A stretch of DNA of 64,000 nt from JAJFUG01 sp964473155 (GCA_964473155.1 CAYYNT010000001.1:164079-228078), one strand, 5' to 3'. Shown: positions 18,848-27,916, counted from the stretch's first letter. Notes: generated from the letters alone by a model not told the origin. Translations and numbers: made by a program.

Positions 18848-19105
18848 TGCAGTTCTCCCATTACGGTTGTTTTCGCATAGTTTGCAGATTATTTAAACGT
18901 TTTCTCCCGCCGTGTCAACCGAAACACGACTGCCGCGAATATTGGCAAGTATTACACCAGACTGAATCAGACAGAAACCAGACGGGAACCTGTCACAATA
19001 ATCTTGCGGGAGGCGGAGAGGACCGTTTTATTTGTTCCGGCTCCGAAGTTTATTCTGAGCAAAAGCTGCCTGATCTGCAATTAAAATGCGCAAGGAGCAA
19101 TGAAA

Positions 19106-20224
19106 ATGAACGTTTCCCAGGCCACCGGCGCTCCCGGAGGAAGAGTTCTCTCGCTCGATGCCCTGCGCGGCTTCGACATGTTCTGGATAATCGGCGGGGA
19201 CACGGTCTGCGTGGCGCTGCTCCGGCTGATCGGATCGCCCGGTGCGCTGGCATTGACAGGCCAGTTTGAACATGCCGCCTGGAACGGGTTCACGTTCTGG
19301 GACCTGATCTACCCGCTCTTCCTGTTCATCGTGGGCGCGAGCATGCCTTTCGCTATCAGCCGCCGTCTGGAACGGGGCCAGTCGCGCCGGGAGATAACGG
19401 TCCATATCGTCAAACGTTTCCTGACCCTTCTGTTCCTGGGATATATTTTCAACGGCCTGCTCGACTTCCCGCGCTTCTCCGAAATGCGTCACACCGGCGT
19501 GCTCCACCGGATCGCCTGGTGCTACCTGATCACCGGCTTCATAATGCTGCGCACCGGCTGGCGCGGGCAGGCAATCACCGGAGCGGCGCTGCTGCTGGTC
19601 TACTGGGCGCTGATGGCTCTGGCGCCGGTCCCCGGATTCGGCGCCGGCGTGATCACGCCGGAGGGAAATTTTTCCAGCTATGTCGACCGTCTGCTTCTTC
19701 CGGGTTATCATAACGGCTACAACGGCGGCGACTACCTGGGGATACTGGGAACCATACCCTCGATCGCCTCGACCCTGGCCGGCGTGCTGGCCGGGCACCT
19801 TCTGCGCTCATCCCTGGACGGGATGGCGAAAGTCCGCCGCCTGGCGCTCTGGGGCGCGGTCTCAGTGGCAGCGGCCTGGCTCTGGAATCTCTGGCTGCCG
19901 GTGAACAAATTCCTCTGGACCAGTTCCTATACCCTGTGCGGGGCAGGAATCAGCGCTATTCTGCTTGCTCTTTTCTACTGGTTGATAGACCTGCGCGGTA
20001 TATCCGGCTGGACCCTGCCGTTCGTAGTGATAGGCCTGAACCCGATAACTATCTATGTGGCCCAGCGCCTGTTCGATTTCGGGACAGCCGCTGACATTTT
20101 CATCCACGGCATCACTCCTCATCTCGGAGATTTCGGCCAGTTGTTCCGTGTGACATGCGTTCTCGCGGTCAAGTGGCTGTTCCTCTATTTCCTGCATCGG
20201 CAGAAAATATATCTCAAAGCCTGA
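19106..20224 (+). CDS. Membrane acyltransferase, DUF5009 / heparan-alpha-glucosaminide N-acetyltransferase-like
   Basis: 372 residues with about ten hydrophobic helices and the family opening R.LSLDALRGFDMFWII. ATG at 19106 has AAGGAG eight bases upstream; ATG at 19100 is too close to it. The family includes bacterial NagX-like proteins and human HGSNAT, which move acetyl groups across a membrane to a hexosamine amine. The conserved His in the first loop region (FEHAAWNGF) is present. Bacterial members often occur with sugar-catabolism or peptidoglycan-recycling genes. Here it stands alone, converging on the sigma-factor gene, so its substrate is not indicated by context. Confidence 0.85.
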   Translation: MNVSQATGAPGGRVLSLDALRGFDMFWIIGGDTVCVALLRLIGSPGALALTGQFEHAAWNGFTFWDLIYPLFLFIVGASMPFAISRRLERGQSRREITVHIVKRFLTLLFLGYIFNGLLDFPRFSEMRHTGVLHRIAWCYLITGFIMLRTGWRGQAITGAALLLVYWALMALAPVPGFGAGVITPEGNFSSYVDRLLLPGYHNGYNGGDYLGILGTIPSIASTLAGVLAGHLLRSSLDGMAKVRRLALWGAVSVAAAWLWNLWLPVNKFLWTSSYTLCGAGISAILLALFYWLIDLRGISGWTLPFVVIGLNPITIYVAQRLFDFGTAADIFIHGITPHLGDFGQLFRVTCVLAVKWLFLYFLHRQKIYLKA

Positions 20225-20253
20225 TCTGTTCAAACTCTTCCGGTAATGTGAAA

Positions 20254-20287
20254 AAAGCCGCGGCCCGTCTTCACGGGCCGCGGCTTT
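20254..20287. terminator. Bidirectional terminator between convergent genes
   Basis: A 15-pair stem (20254-20268 with 20273-20287, core GCCGCGGCCCGT) closes a CTTC loop. A-runs on the left and T-rich sequence on the right let it act for the acyltransferase gene on the plus strand and the sigma gene on the minus strand. Confidence 0.85.
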
Positions 20288-20311
20288 AATAATTCTTATC
20301 CGCACGGAGCA

Positions 20312-21202
20312 TCAGTTCATCATCGATGCAACCGCATTCTCGTTATAGGATTGCATCAGGTTCTTGAGCGCCTTTTCCTTGATCTGGCGAATCCTCTCGC
20401 GGGTTACGCCGAAGATTTCTCCAATCTCTTCCAGCGTCATCGGCTCGGAGTCGTCCAGACCATAATAGTACTTCAGTATGCGCGCCTCGCGTTCCTGCAT
20501 TCCGTCAAGCATACCCTTCACCAGGCGTTTCAGATCGTAATTGAACATGCCGTCCATCGGATTGGGGGCATCCTCATCCGCCAGGGAGTTCATCAGCATG
20601 ACATCGTCCTGGTTGGTGGAACTGGATTCGAGTGAATAATGCGGCTGGCAATGCGGCATCATCCTGTTGACCTCTTCCAGGTCCATGGCTATCTCTTCCG
20701 AAATCTCCTGGTTCGTCGGGTCACGGCCCAGCTCCTGGCTCAGCGAATTCTGGACTTTCTGCATCTTATAGATCGTGTTGGACCAGTTGAGCGGAATACG
20801 CACAATCCGTCCCTGCTCACTCAAGTATTGGAAAATCGCCTGCTTGATCCACCAGACGGCATAAGTGATGAACCGAACGCCACGGGCCTCGTCAAACTTT
20901 CGCGCAGCACGGATCAGTCCGATATTACCCTCATTAATCAGATCGGACAGAGAAACACCGAGATGCTGATATTTCTTGGCTATGGACACTACGAAACGCA
21001 GGTTTGACAGCACCAGTTTTTCGAGCGCACGCTCGTTCCCTTCACGGTAAGCCCTCGCGCAGCGGGCCTCCTCTTCAGAACTGAGCTTTGGATAATTACC
21101 GATCTCCTTAAAATACAAAGAGATTGAATTCTCATCCAACCAGTCGCGCGTCTGATTCCGCAGAATTTTATTCCCGCCGGACTTTTTTTTCGCTCCTGCC
21201 AT
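20312..21202 (-). CDS. RNA polymerase sigma factor, RpoD-type without region 1.1
   Basis: 296 residues from ATG 21202, chosen for its AGGAGGGG ribosome site; the frame is open back to a GTG at 21334 that overlaps the upstream gene's stop. Region 1.2 is near residues 20-50 (ENSISLYFKEIG). Region 2 contains NLRFVVSIAKKY and TYAVWWIKQAI, with RIVRIPLNW after it; region 3 follows, and region 4 ends with the GVTRERIRQIKEKAL helix-turn-helix. It lacks the acidic region 1.1, so it is either the small housekeeping type of some phyla or a group 2 factor. It probably shares a transcript with the small DNA-binding gene just upstream. Confidence 0.9.
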   Translation of the reverse strand: MAGAKKKSGGNKILRNQTRDWLDENSISLYFKEIGNYPKLSSEEEARCARAYREGNERALEKLVLSNLRFVVSIAKKYQHLGVSLSDLINEGNIGLIRAARKFDEARGVRFITYAVWWIKQAIFQYLSEQGRIVRIPLNWSNTIYKMQKVQNSLSQELGRDPTNQEISEEIAMDLEEVNRMMPHCQPHYSLESSSTNQDDVMLMNSLADEDAPNPMDGMFNYDLKRLVKGMLDGMQEREARILKYYYGLDDSEPMTLEEIGEIFGVTRERIRQIKEKALKNLMQSYNENAVASMMN

Positions 21203-21330
21203 ATCCCCTCCTGAGGCGCACGAATCGCTTAAACTATCCTCATCCCGGTATATCATTTCGGCCTTCTTTCCGGCCGTCCTCCACCGCTTGCATTCCTTTT
21301 CGATTCCACCGCTATAGGACATCCAGAGTT

Positions 21331-21714
21331 TCACTTCCCGGTCTGGCCCCCACGGCCCTGGATGCTTTCCTGAAGAATCTGTCTTACCCTCGTCCGTGAG
21401 ACACCGACCTGACGGCTGATCTCCGATTTGGACAATCCCTTGCCGTCGAGCTTGTGGATCAGACGCCGCTGATGGCTGTTCATGCGGCTCCAGCGCGGAA
21501 GACGGGCGCCCGCTTCAACCAGAATCTGCGAGATACGTCCAACAGTCACACCGTACTTGTCGGCAAGCTCGCGGATCGAATCCCCGGACCGGTACTCTTT
21601 GGCGACTTTCTCATTCCGGCTTCGGAGACGACTTGCATTCCCGCCGCCGCGACGCACCGAAAGCGACACCCGGAATCCAAAAAGCTCAATCTCCCTGAGG
21701 AATACCGTGTTCAT
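21331..21714 (-). CDS. Small protein with two helix-turn-helix segments, upstream of the sigma factor
   Basis: 127 residues from an ATG at 21714 preceded by GGAGG at four bases; an in-frame upstream ATG at 21777 lacks such a site and would overlap the promoter. Residues about 40-65 (SIRELADKYGVTVGRISQIL) and 95-115 (LSKSEISRQVGVSRTRVRQIL) are both sigma-region-4 or resolvase-like helix-turn-helix motifs, joined by a basic linker. There is no effector domain. It could regulate the sigma gene that follows, whose longest frame overlaps its stop by four bases (GTGA). A TATAAT box on the minus strand at 21753-21748 lies 34 bases before the start. I do not recognise a named family. Confidence 0.72.
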   Translation of the reverse strand: MNTVFLREIELFGFRVSLSVRRGGGNASRLRSRNEKVAKEYRSGDSIRELADKYGVTVGRISQILVEAGARLPRWSRMNSHQRRLIHKLDGKGLSKSEISRQVGVSRTRVRQILQESIQGRGGQTGK

Positions 21715-21747
21715 CCGGCCTCCTCTGTTTACTGGACATTTTTGTAC

Positions 21748-21753
21748 ATTATA
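21748..21753 (-). promoter_or_regulatory. -10 box upstream of the HTH/sigma operon
   Basis: A perfect TATAAT on the minus strand. No good -35 hexamer sits 16-18 bases before it, so the promoter may be activator-dependent or use another -35. Confidence 0.4.
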
Positions 21754-22042
21754 ATCAACCGGCTGTAAATTCGCCATATTTTTATTTATCTGTTAGAAAA
21801 ACGCTTATTCTGTCTCAATTCAATTTCTCGGGAACGAGGATTCAGGGAAGAACCCGGACGGCGGCCGCCTGATCAGTTTGAAAGAGCCGTGCTTTCGCAC
21901 CGGGAATCATCACCGCCCCACCCCATCGTCAGATATTTTCCCTGCCGGCGCCCGCCGCCGGCGAAAACCTGCTCTCTTCTAACCGGAGCAGCCGCCGTCC
22001 TTATCAATTCTGAATCAAGCCGCCACCCCGCCAATCCAGGTA

Positions 22043-22444
22043 TCAGACCTCCCTGCAAGCATGGACTATGCAATCCTTTCCGGAATGTAATTCCTTCAGT
22101 ATTTCATTCAGCATGCTGATATTGATCGGCTTTTTCAGAATCCTGAATACCCCTTCCCGCTCGGCCTCATTTCGCCACTCACCATCCACGCTTCCGGTGA
22201 CAAGCGCCACGGCTGCCCCCGGGTCTCTGCCACGGACAGCCCTCAACACGTCCAGTCCGCTCATGCCAGGCATGCTGAGGTCGGTTAAAACCAGCTCGGT
22301 TTCACCCGCCTCAAAGGCATCCAGGGCTTCTCCCGGATCGCTGAACATGGTGACCGAACAACCGAGTCTCTCCAGAACGGCGCCGAGACTGACCAGCATC
22401 TCCCTATCGTCATCTATCAGCATCACTCGCGACCTGTTCGGCAT
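22043..22444 (-). CDS. Single-domain response regulator (receiver only)
   Basis: 133 residues from ATG 22444, which has GAGG six bases upstream. It is a complete CheY-like receiver: acidic pocket LIDDD at residues 9-13, phosphoryl acceptor Asp55 in LTDLSMPG, the switch Thr in LVTGS, and Lys in ILKKP near residue 108. The 25 residues after the last helix carry no output domain. It therefore signals by protein contact, as chemotaxis or phosphorelay receivers do. It lies 263 bases downstream of the NtrC-type regulator gene on the same strand, across a repeat-bearing gap, and may belong to that system. Confidence 0.88.
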   Translation of the reverse strand: MPNRSRVMLIDDDREMLVSLGAVLERLGCSVTMFSDPGEALDAFEAGETELVLTDLSMPGMSGLDVLRAVRGRDPGAAVALVTGSVDGEWRNEAEREGVFRILKKPINISMLNEILKELHSGKDCIVHACREV

Positions 22445-22620
22445 TGTCGTCCTCGTGTATTCCCACTGGTTCAACACCTGTTTTCTCCACTATCCCCACA
22501 TAGAATCAAGTATCTATATAGACAAAAATTATGCCAGTGGAAACAGGTGATAAGAAAATTACAAACGGTTGATTTGGATACGGTTAGCGGATTGATTGAA
22601 ATCAGGGAGGCTGTCGAGGT

Positions 22621-22692
22621 CTGTACAGGTATACAGATTTCTGCGTCGAGATTCATACAGGTGTAGAAATATCGACAACTGTAGATTTCTGC
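22621..22692. promoter_or_regulatory. Cluster of repeated motifs, candidate operator or enhancer
   Basis: AGATTTCTGC occurs at 22635-22644 and again at 22683-22692. An inverted relative (GTAGAAATAT) lies between them at about 22663-22672, and the palindrome CTGTACAG is at 22621-22628, followed by GTATACAG. The cluster lies just after the NtrC-type gene and about 180 bases upstream of the lone receiver gene, a distance suited to an enhancer for a sigma-54 activator. Function is inferred. Confidence 0.4.
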
Positions 22693-22707
22693 ACAGTTTT
22701 TAACGGG

Positions 22708-24162
22708 TCAGAATACTCTTTTCAGCCTGGAATACAGCTCGCTGCGCGTAAGGTGCAGGTACTGGGCGGTCTTGCTCTTGTTACCGTCGAACATGGCGAG
22801 CGCCTTGCGGACTATCTCTGCCTCCAGTTCGCCGAGGTCCAGGCTGTCCGGAGGAAGGGCCAGCGCACCGGGCTTGAGCGTGATAAGGTCCGGATTCTGA
22901 AGAGTTGTGGCATCGGACTGAGGGTTCAGGAACTGAAGATGCCGCGGAGTGACCATAGTGTCGTTGTACATTAGAACGATACGCTCAATCGCATTTTCCA
23001 GCTCGCGCACGTTTCCGGGCCACTGGTGCTCTTTCAGCATGTTCAGCGCCTCGGGCGTGAATCCGCGGAAGGAGGAATTCTTTATGGATGCGTAATAATC
23101 CAGGAACATGTACGCCAGCGGCGAAATCGCTTCGCGGCGTTCTCTCAGCGGCGGGATGAAAATCCGGCCCAGGTTGAGGCGGTAATAAAGGTCACGGCGG
23201 AAAGCGCCTTTCTCCACCTCGCTCTCAAGATGCTTGTTCGTGGCGCAGATTATCCGCAGGTCCACCTCGATCCGCCGGAGCCCCCCCACCCGGTAGAAAG
23301 CGCGTTCCTCAAGCACACGGAGCAGTTTGGGCTGCAACTCCAACGGCATGTCGCCGATCTCGTCCAGAAAAAGAGTCCCGCCATCGGCCAGCTCAAGCTT
23401 GCCTTTCTGACCGGAACGCCTGGCCCCGGAAAACGCCCCGCCCTCGTAACCGAACAGTTCGCTTTCGAAAAGAGTGGCGGTCATTGCGGAGCAGTTTATC
23501 GAAACGAATGGAGTTGTCACCTCACCCTGGCCATAATGCACCCGCCTGGCAATCAGTTCCTTGCCCGTGCCTGTTTCGCCCTCGATCAGCACCGGGACTG
23601 AGCGGTCGGAATACAGCCGGTCGGTCATGGCCAGGACAGACCGCATGGCATCCGAGAACGCCCCGATTCGGCCTGTGCCGACAATCTTGGCGTATGCCTG
23701 ACGAATGTTTCTTAACTGGGATTCCGTTTCGCGGGTGGCCTCCGCCACACGCTGTTCGAAATAGCTTGTAAGCTCACGGTTATCCCTCAGAAGAGCCTGG
23801 TGCTCCGCTGCCCGGTTGACCGCGGCCACAACTTCGTCCAGTTTAACCGGTTTGCGCAGATAATCGTACGCGCCGGACCGCAACGCCTGCACGGCCGTGT
23901 TGACATCCGCGTATCCGGTCAGGAGAATGACGTCACTGTCCCGGCCGCCGGGCAGGTTCTTAATTTCGGACAGCAATTCCAGGCCGCTCATGCCCGGCAT
24001 GATTATATCAGTCAGCACCAGCGGGAACGGTTCGCGGCGGAACTGCGCCAGGGCCTGCTCCGCATCTTCCACCTGGGTGACGGCGTGGCCGTGGCGTTTT
24101 TCCAGAAATCCGGAAAGATATTTTCTCCCCACCGCCTCGTCATCAATCAGTAAAATCCTCAT
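22708..24162 (-). CDS. NtrC-family sigma-54-dependent response regulator
   Basis: 484 residues in three parts. The receiver has phospho-Asp52 in LTDIIMPG. The AAA+ domain has Walker A GETGTGKE at about 195-202 and GTLFLDEIGDMP as Walker B. A Fis-type helix-turn-helix fills the last 40 residues. The sigma-54 contact loop reads GAFSGA at 242-247 instead of the usual GAFTGA, a conservative Thr-to-Ser change. The ATG directly abuts the kinase stop (TGAATG), so the pair is translationally coupled. Activators of this class open RpoN promoters such as the one found at 1561-1576; whether this one controls flagella, as FlgR or FleR do, cannot be decided from the sequence. Confidence 0.93.
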   Translation of the reverse strand: MRILLIDDEAVGRKYLSGFLEKRHGHAVTQVEDAEQALAQFRREPFPLVLTDIIMPGMSGLELLSEIKNLPGGRDSDVILLTGYADVNTAVQALRSGAYDYLRKPVKLDEVVAAVNRAAEHQALLRDNRELTSYFEQRVAEATRETESQLRNIRQAYAKIVGTGRIGAFSDAMRSVLAMTDRLYSDRSVPVLIEGETGTGKELIARRVHYGQGEVTTPFVSINCSAMTATLFESELFGYEGGAFSGARRSGQKGKLELADGGTLFLDEIGDMPLELQPKLLRVLEERAFYRVGGLRRIEVDLRIICATNKHLESEVEKGAFRRDLYYRLNLGRIFIPPLRERREAISPLAYMFLDYYASIKNSSFRGFTPEALNMLKEHQWPGNVRELENAIERIVLMYNDTMVTPRHLQFLNPQSDATTLQNPDLITLKPGALALPPDSLDLGELEAEIVRKALAMFDGNKSKTAQYLHLTRSELYSRLKRVF

Positions 24163-26613
24163 TCACGGCTCTCTTTCAGCGGGAAGAAGAGGGAATTCTA
24201 TCCGGAAAGTCGCTCCTCCGGCGGGATTCAGCGAGGCTTTTATCACAGCGTTGAATTCCTCGACGAACTTCCTAACTATCGCTAGGCCCAGGCCAGTTCC
24301 CATTCCTGGTTTGCGCGTCGAATAGAACGGGTCGAACAGCTTTTCGGCGTCAGACGCCGGGAACCCCGGACCGTTATCCTCCACCTCGAGCACCACTCGC
24401 CCATCCATTCTCACCGAACGCACCCGGATATATTTATCCTGTCCTGACCTGAGGTCATGAGCCTGCATGGCGTTGACCACCAGATTGAGCGTTATCTGCT
24501 CGATATGGATGCGGTTTCCTACCAGAGTAAGCTCCTCAGCTTCGTTTATCCGTTCCAGCCGGACGCCATGACTATGGAGCTGGCTTCGTACGAGCGCCAG
24601 GGCGTTATCGACAGCCTCGCCCATGTCAAACGGACGGTAATCGGATTGCTGCGGTGACACCCAGAAAGTCCGCATGTGCGAAATTATTTCACCCATCCGC
24701 TCTATCTGGTTCGAAATGGCGCGCAGGTGTTCAAGAAGCTGCCAGGGCTTGATATTCATTCCGCTGTCAATATCCGAGATCAGGCTTTCAACCACGAGAT
24801 TCATGGTGTTCAGCGGCTGGTTTATCTCGTGGGTGACGCCACCGGCGAGGACTCCGATCGAGGCCACGCGCACCGCCTGCTCTGCCATCCTGACCGCCTG
24901 GGTCTGCTTTCGTTCCGCGTCCAGCCGGGCCAGAAAGTGATGCTCGCGTTCCCAGGCCCCGGCAATCATACCGGACAAAGTGCCGAGGACTTCCTCCTCG
25001 GTCCGGTCCCAGGCCTTCGGTTTACGCCGTCCAAAACAAATAAAACCTTTGACCTCTCCGCCCACGGTCAGCGGACAGCAAAGCAACGAACAGTCCCTGC
25101 CGCCAAAATAATTCGATATTGTCCTCCTGTCAGCCGCACTATGCACACTCAGGTTCAAAGCGTTCCCGGAACGAAGGCGCTTCAGAAGATAGCCCGAGCT
25201 GGCGGTTATCTTTTCCTCCGAACACAGCGGATGACCTGATTCTGAAAGGAAGGATTTAAAAAGGCGGATGCTGCCGCCGGAATTCTCCTCGATCCGAAAG
25301 AAACAGGCTGCCTGAATTGCGAGCTGACGGGAAATCTTTTCAAGCACGAGTCCGATGATATCCTGGATTGTATTCTGTGAATTCAGCCAGGCGGCAACCT
25401 CGGCCTGAAGGCTCAGGTATTTCAGCATGAGTTGGAGTTTTCCGCGTTCCTCGATCAGATTCTGCTCTATCTGCTTCAACAGGGTGATGTCCTGGGCAGT
25501 GCCGACCATGCGCACCGGATTGCCTGATTCATCATGGCGCAGCACCCCCATCTCATGAATAATTTTTTCTTCACCGCCGGGAAGCGAAATCCTATGGTCG
25601 ATATTGTAACTTTCACCTTTATTGACCGCTCTCCGCACAGCGCAATCGACTCTTTCGCGGTCATCCTTCGGTATGAAGTTAAGGAAAAAGTCATAAGTGA
25701 TTTCCGAACCTCTGGCCACACCGAATATCTCATATAGCGTGTCTGACCATTTGATGCCGTTATCGGACAGGGTCCATTCCCAGCTTCCGAGGCGCGCTAT
25801 GGCCTGGGCCTCGGCCAGAAGGGCCTCGTTACGGCGTAGACGGCGTTCGTTGCGCTTGAGCTCGGTCAGATCGATGAAATGCAATACCACCCGCGACCAT
25901 TTACCGCCAGCGCCCGCTGTGGGATACACCTCAATCAGCACCTGGCGCCTTTTCCCATCCAGGCCCTGAATTACGGATTCTTCCTTGATTAACGCCTGGC
26001 CCTGGCTCAGTTGCTTCAACAAGCTGACGAGCGAAAGCACTGTCTCAGGAGCGAACGACGATTCAAACCCGGCCCTGTATCGCTCGATAGAATCTGCGCA
26101 ATGCAGCGTCAGGCAGGCCTGGTTGGCATCCATTATCCTGATCGAGCGAATGAGCTGACGGACCAGGGTTTCGTTCGTGGACAGGGTTTTGTCCAAATCC
26201 ACAGCCTTCATGTTCTGAAAAGCTTTAAAATAACGGCGGGTACGGCTGAGATCCAATTGAACGATGGCGATGGGGGAGTTATCGAACAGGCTGCGAAAAC
26301 GTTGTTCGCTCTGACGAAGCGCGGTTTCGGTCTTCTTTCGCTCGGAAATTTCCTCCTTAAGGGCCTCATTCGCTTTAACCAGGTCCACGGTCCGTTTCTG
26401 GACCCTGCGCTCCAGTTCTTCAAGAAGGTCGTTGTTTCCGTTCCGGCTCTCGTTCAACCAAGAATACCAGGCGCGCCATCCCCCAGCGCCCGACGGGTCC
26501 AGAGAATCGAGAATCCTTTCCGCCTCGGCCAGGCGTTTTTCCAACTGCTCGTATGATGGTTTTTTGTCGCTTTTCAAGAAAAATTTTTCCGCTTCTGAGG
26601 GGATTTTTTCCAC
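24163..26613 (-). CDS. PAS/PAS/GAF sensor histidine kinase
   Basis: 816 residues without transmembrane segments, so cytoplasmic. An N-terminal coiled coil (to about 100) is followed by a PAS domain (about 105-245), a second PAS with PAC (about 255-375), and a GAF domain (about 395-560). The HisKA helix carries the phosphorylated His in GGVTHEINQP, and the HATPase has the N box (LNLVVNAMQAH), VEDNGPGFP and GTGLGLAI. The start is GTG at 26613 with AAGG close upstream; the ribosome site is only moderate. It phosphorylates the NtrC-type regulator encoded immediately downstream. The ligand is unknown; cytoplasmic PAS and GAF domains suggest redox, gas, nucleotide or partner-protein sensing. Confidence 0.92.
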   Translation of the reverse strand: MEKIPSEAEKFFLKSDKKPSYEQLEKRLAEAERILDSLDPSGAGGWRAWYSWLNESRNGNNDLLEELERRVQKRTVDLVKANEALKEEISERKKTETALRQSEQRFRSLFDNSPIAIVQLDLSRTRRYFKAFQNMKAVDLDKTLSTNETLVRQLIRSIRIMDANQACLTLHCADSIERYRAGFESSFAPETVLSLVSLLKQLSQGQALIKEESVIQGLDGKRRQVLIEVYPTAGAGGKWSRVVLHFIDLTELKRNERRLRRNEALLAEAQAIARLGSWEWTLSDNGIKWSDTLYEIFGVARGSEITYDFFLNFIPKDDRERVDCAVRRAVNKGESYNIDHRISLPGGEEKIIHEMGVLRHDESGNPVRMVGTAQDITLLKQIEQNLIEERGKLQLMLKYLSLQAEVAAWLNSQNTIQDIIGLVLEKISRQLAIQAACFFRIEENSGGSIRLFKSFLSESGHPLCSEEKITASSGYLLKRLRSGNALNLSVHSAADRRTISNYFGGRDCSLLCCPLTVGGEVKGFICFGRRKPKAWDRTEEEVLGTLSGMIAGAWEREHHFLARLDAERKQTQAVRMAEQAVRVASIGVLAGGVTHEINQPLNTMNLVVESLISDIDSGMNIKPWQLLEHLRAISNQIERMGEIISHMRTFWVSPQQSDYRPFDMGEAVDNALALVRSQLHSHGVRLERINEAEELTLVGNRIHIEQITLNLVVNAMQAHDLRSGQDKYIRVRSVRMDGRVVLEVEDNGPGFPASDAEKLFDPFYSTRKPGMGTGLGLAIVRKFVEEFNAVIKASLNPAGGATFRIEFPLLPAEREP

Positions 26614-27074
26614 CGGCCTTCTGTTCGACTTTTTTAAACTCAGGCTCCTTCATTCGGGCCTGGAGATGGGCGCCGGATGTTAAGAGTAATAATCTTAATC
26701 ATTTATCTTCTACATCAGTTAATTGTTGGACGCTGCAAGACGGCCGGAATCTTTTTGGACTGCCAGATGGTTGTCGACGCAGTGCTGAATTCCCATCCTC
26801 TTAAACAGACTGCGCCGCTACTGCCGGAGCCTGACACCGGGATTTCAGTCCTAAATATTCCATGCAGCTTCAACGGCGTCATAGGTCAACACCCGGTTTT
26901 CCGGCCCTGCATCTGAAAGAAGAGGGTCATAGGCATGGGAAGATATTACTCCGTTCCGTCATTGAATGTCAACTTTTTTCAGTCAGGGCAGACCAGGTGT
27001 CTCTGCCTTGAAATCATATCAGTTGCATACCGGTTTTTACCATGAATCAGGCATTACTTCTCTATCTAAAACAG
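26614..27074. other. Gene-free stretch upstream of the kinase operon
   Basis: About 460 bases. Short open frames on the plus strand overlap each other, have no ribosome sites and show no family resemblance. The kinase promoter should lie near 26650-26800 on the minus strand, but I see no convincing -35/-10 or -24/-12 pair. Confidence 0.5.
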
Positions 27075-27103
27075 AAAAGGCGCCGCTCGAATTAAACGGC
27101 GCC
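27075..27103 (-). terminator. Intrinsic terminator after tRNA-Pro
   Basis: On the minus strand GGCGCCG (27103-27097) pairs with CGGCGCC (27085-27079), followed by TTTT. It lies 12 bases beyond the tRNA CCA end. Confidence 0.75.
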
Positions 27104-27114
27104 TATCTTTATTC

Positions 27115-27192
27115 TGGTCGGGGCGAGTGGATTTGAACCACCGGCCTCCTGCTCCCGAAGCAGGCGCGCTAACCGGACTGCGCTACGCCCCG
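27115..27192 (-). tRNA. tRNA-Pro (anticodon CGG)
   Basis: A 78-base gene on the minus strand. The acceptor stem is CGGGGCG with CGCCCCG, the anticodon loop TTCGGGA gives CGG (codon CCG), the T-arm contains GGTTCAAATCC, and CCA is encoded. A terminator follows. Confidence 0.95.
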
Positions 27193-27265
27193 CAGACTCT
27201 TGCTTTTTCATGAAAGTGAAAGATAAAGAATTTCTGCCGTTTTAGCAAGAGTCAAGTTTTCCCGG

Positions 27266-27916
27266 TCAATGCAACACATATTTAAAGACCATGAAACCAC
27301 CGATCAGCAGCACCAGGAAAACAACACTCAAAAGGTTGAAATAGCGATCGATGAAGTCCCTGATCGAGGGTCCGAAACGCTGTATCAACCAGGCCACCAG
27401 GAAAAACCTGGCCGAGCGGCTCAGCACGCTGGCCACAATAAACACCGGCAGGTTTACCGCGAACACTCCGGCCGCGATCGTGATCAGTTTGTACGGAATG
27501 GGAGTGAATCCGGCTGTAAAAACGACCCAGAAATCATAACGGTCATAAAGTGCGCGCACGCGTTCGAAAGCCTCGGGAGTGAAACTCGGCACCCAGCGGA
27601 AGAAAAAATCACCCACCGCGGCCCAGGCCACGGCTCCGATCAGATAACCGGCCAGACCGCCCAGCACAGAGGCCACGCTGCACCAGGCGGCAAAACGCAG
27701 CGCCTTCTTAGGCTGACCGATGCTCAAAGCTATCAGCAGCGCATCCGGAGGAACGGGAAAGAAAGAGGACTCGGCGAACGAGTTGACAAACAGCGCCGGT
27801 GTGCCATAGGGCGTTTCGGCCCAATGAAGGACCCAGTTGTAAAGCCGGCGAGCCATACCCGGACGCCTGGCCGGTTTCCCTCCAGGTACAATGTTTTCCG
27901 GTTGATAATTCTGCAT
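27266..27916 (-). CDS. VTT-domain (DedA/YqaA-type) membrane protein
   Basis: 216 residues with four to five hydrophobic helices. The VTT/SNARE-associated pattern is present: SFAESSFFPVPPD near residues 45-57, and FTAGFTPIPYKLI around 138-150 with the conserved Gly and Pro. DedA-superfamily proteins are flippases or scramblases for undecaprenyl phosphate or phospholipids, and YqaA is the closest subgroup by layout. The start codon shares one base with the pcm stop (TGATG), so it is co-translated with pcm and surE. The gene could support cell-wall or glycan export by recycling lipid carrier; that is inference. Confidence 0.85.
   Translation of the reverse strand: MQNYQPENIVPGGKPARRPGMARRLYNWVLHWAETPYGTPALFVNSFAESSFFPVPPDALLIALSIGQPKKALRFAAWCSVASVLGGLAGYLIGAVAWAAVGDFFFRWVPSFTPEAFERVRALYDRYDFWVVFTAGFTPIPYKLITIAAGVFAVNLPVFIVASVLSRSARFFLVAWLIQRFGPSIRDFIDRYFNLLSVVFLVLLIGGFMVFKYVLH

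Noticed and set aside
20312..21334. Longer sigma-factor start at the GTG overlapping the upstream stop
   Set aside because: ATG 21202 has a far better ribosome site, and the extra 44 residues resemble no sigma region. The overlap is kept as a note because coupling is possible.
26677..26916. 79-codon plus-strand frame in the gap upstream of the kinase
   Set aside because: No ribosome site, overlaps two other random frames, and no recognisable domain.
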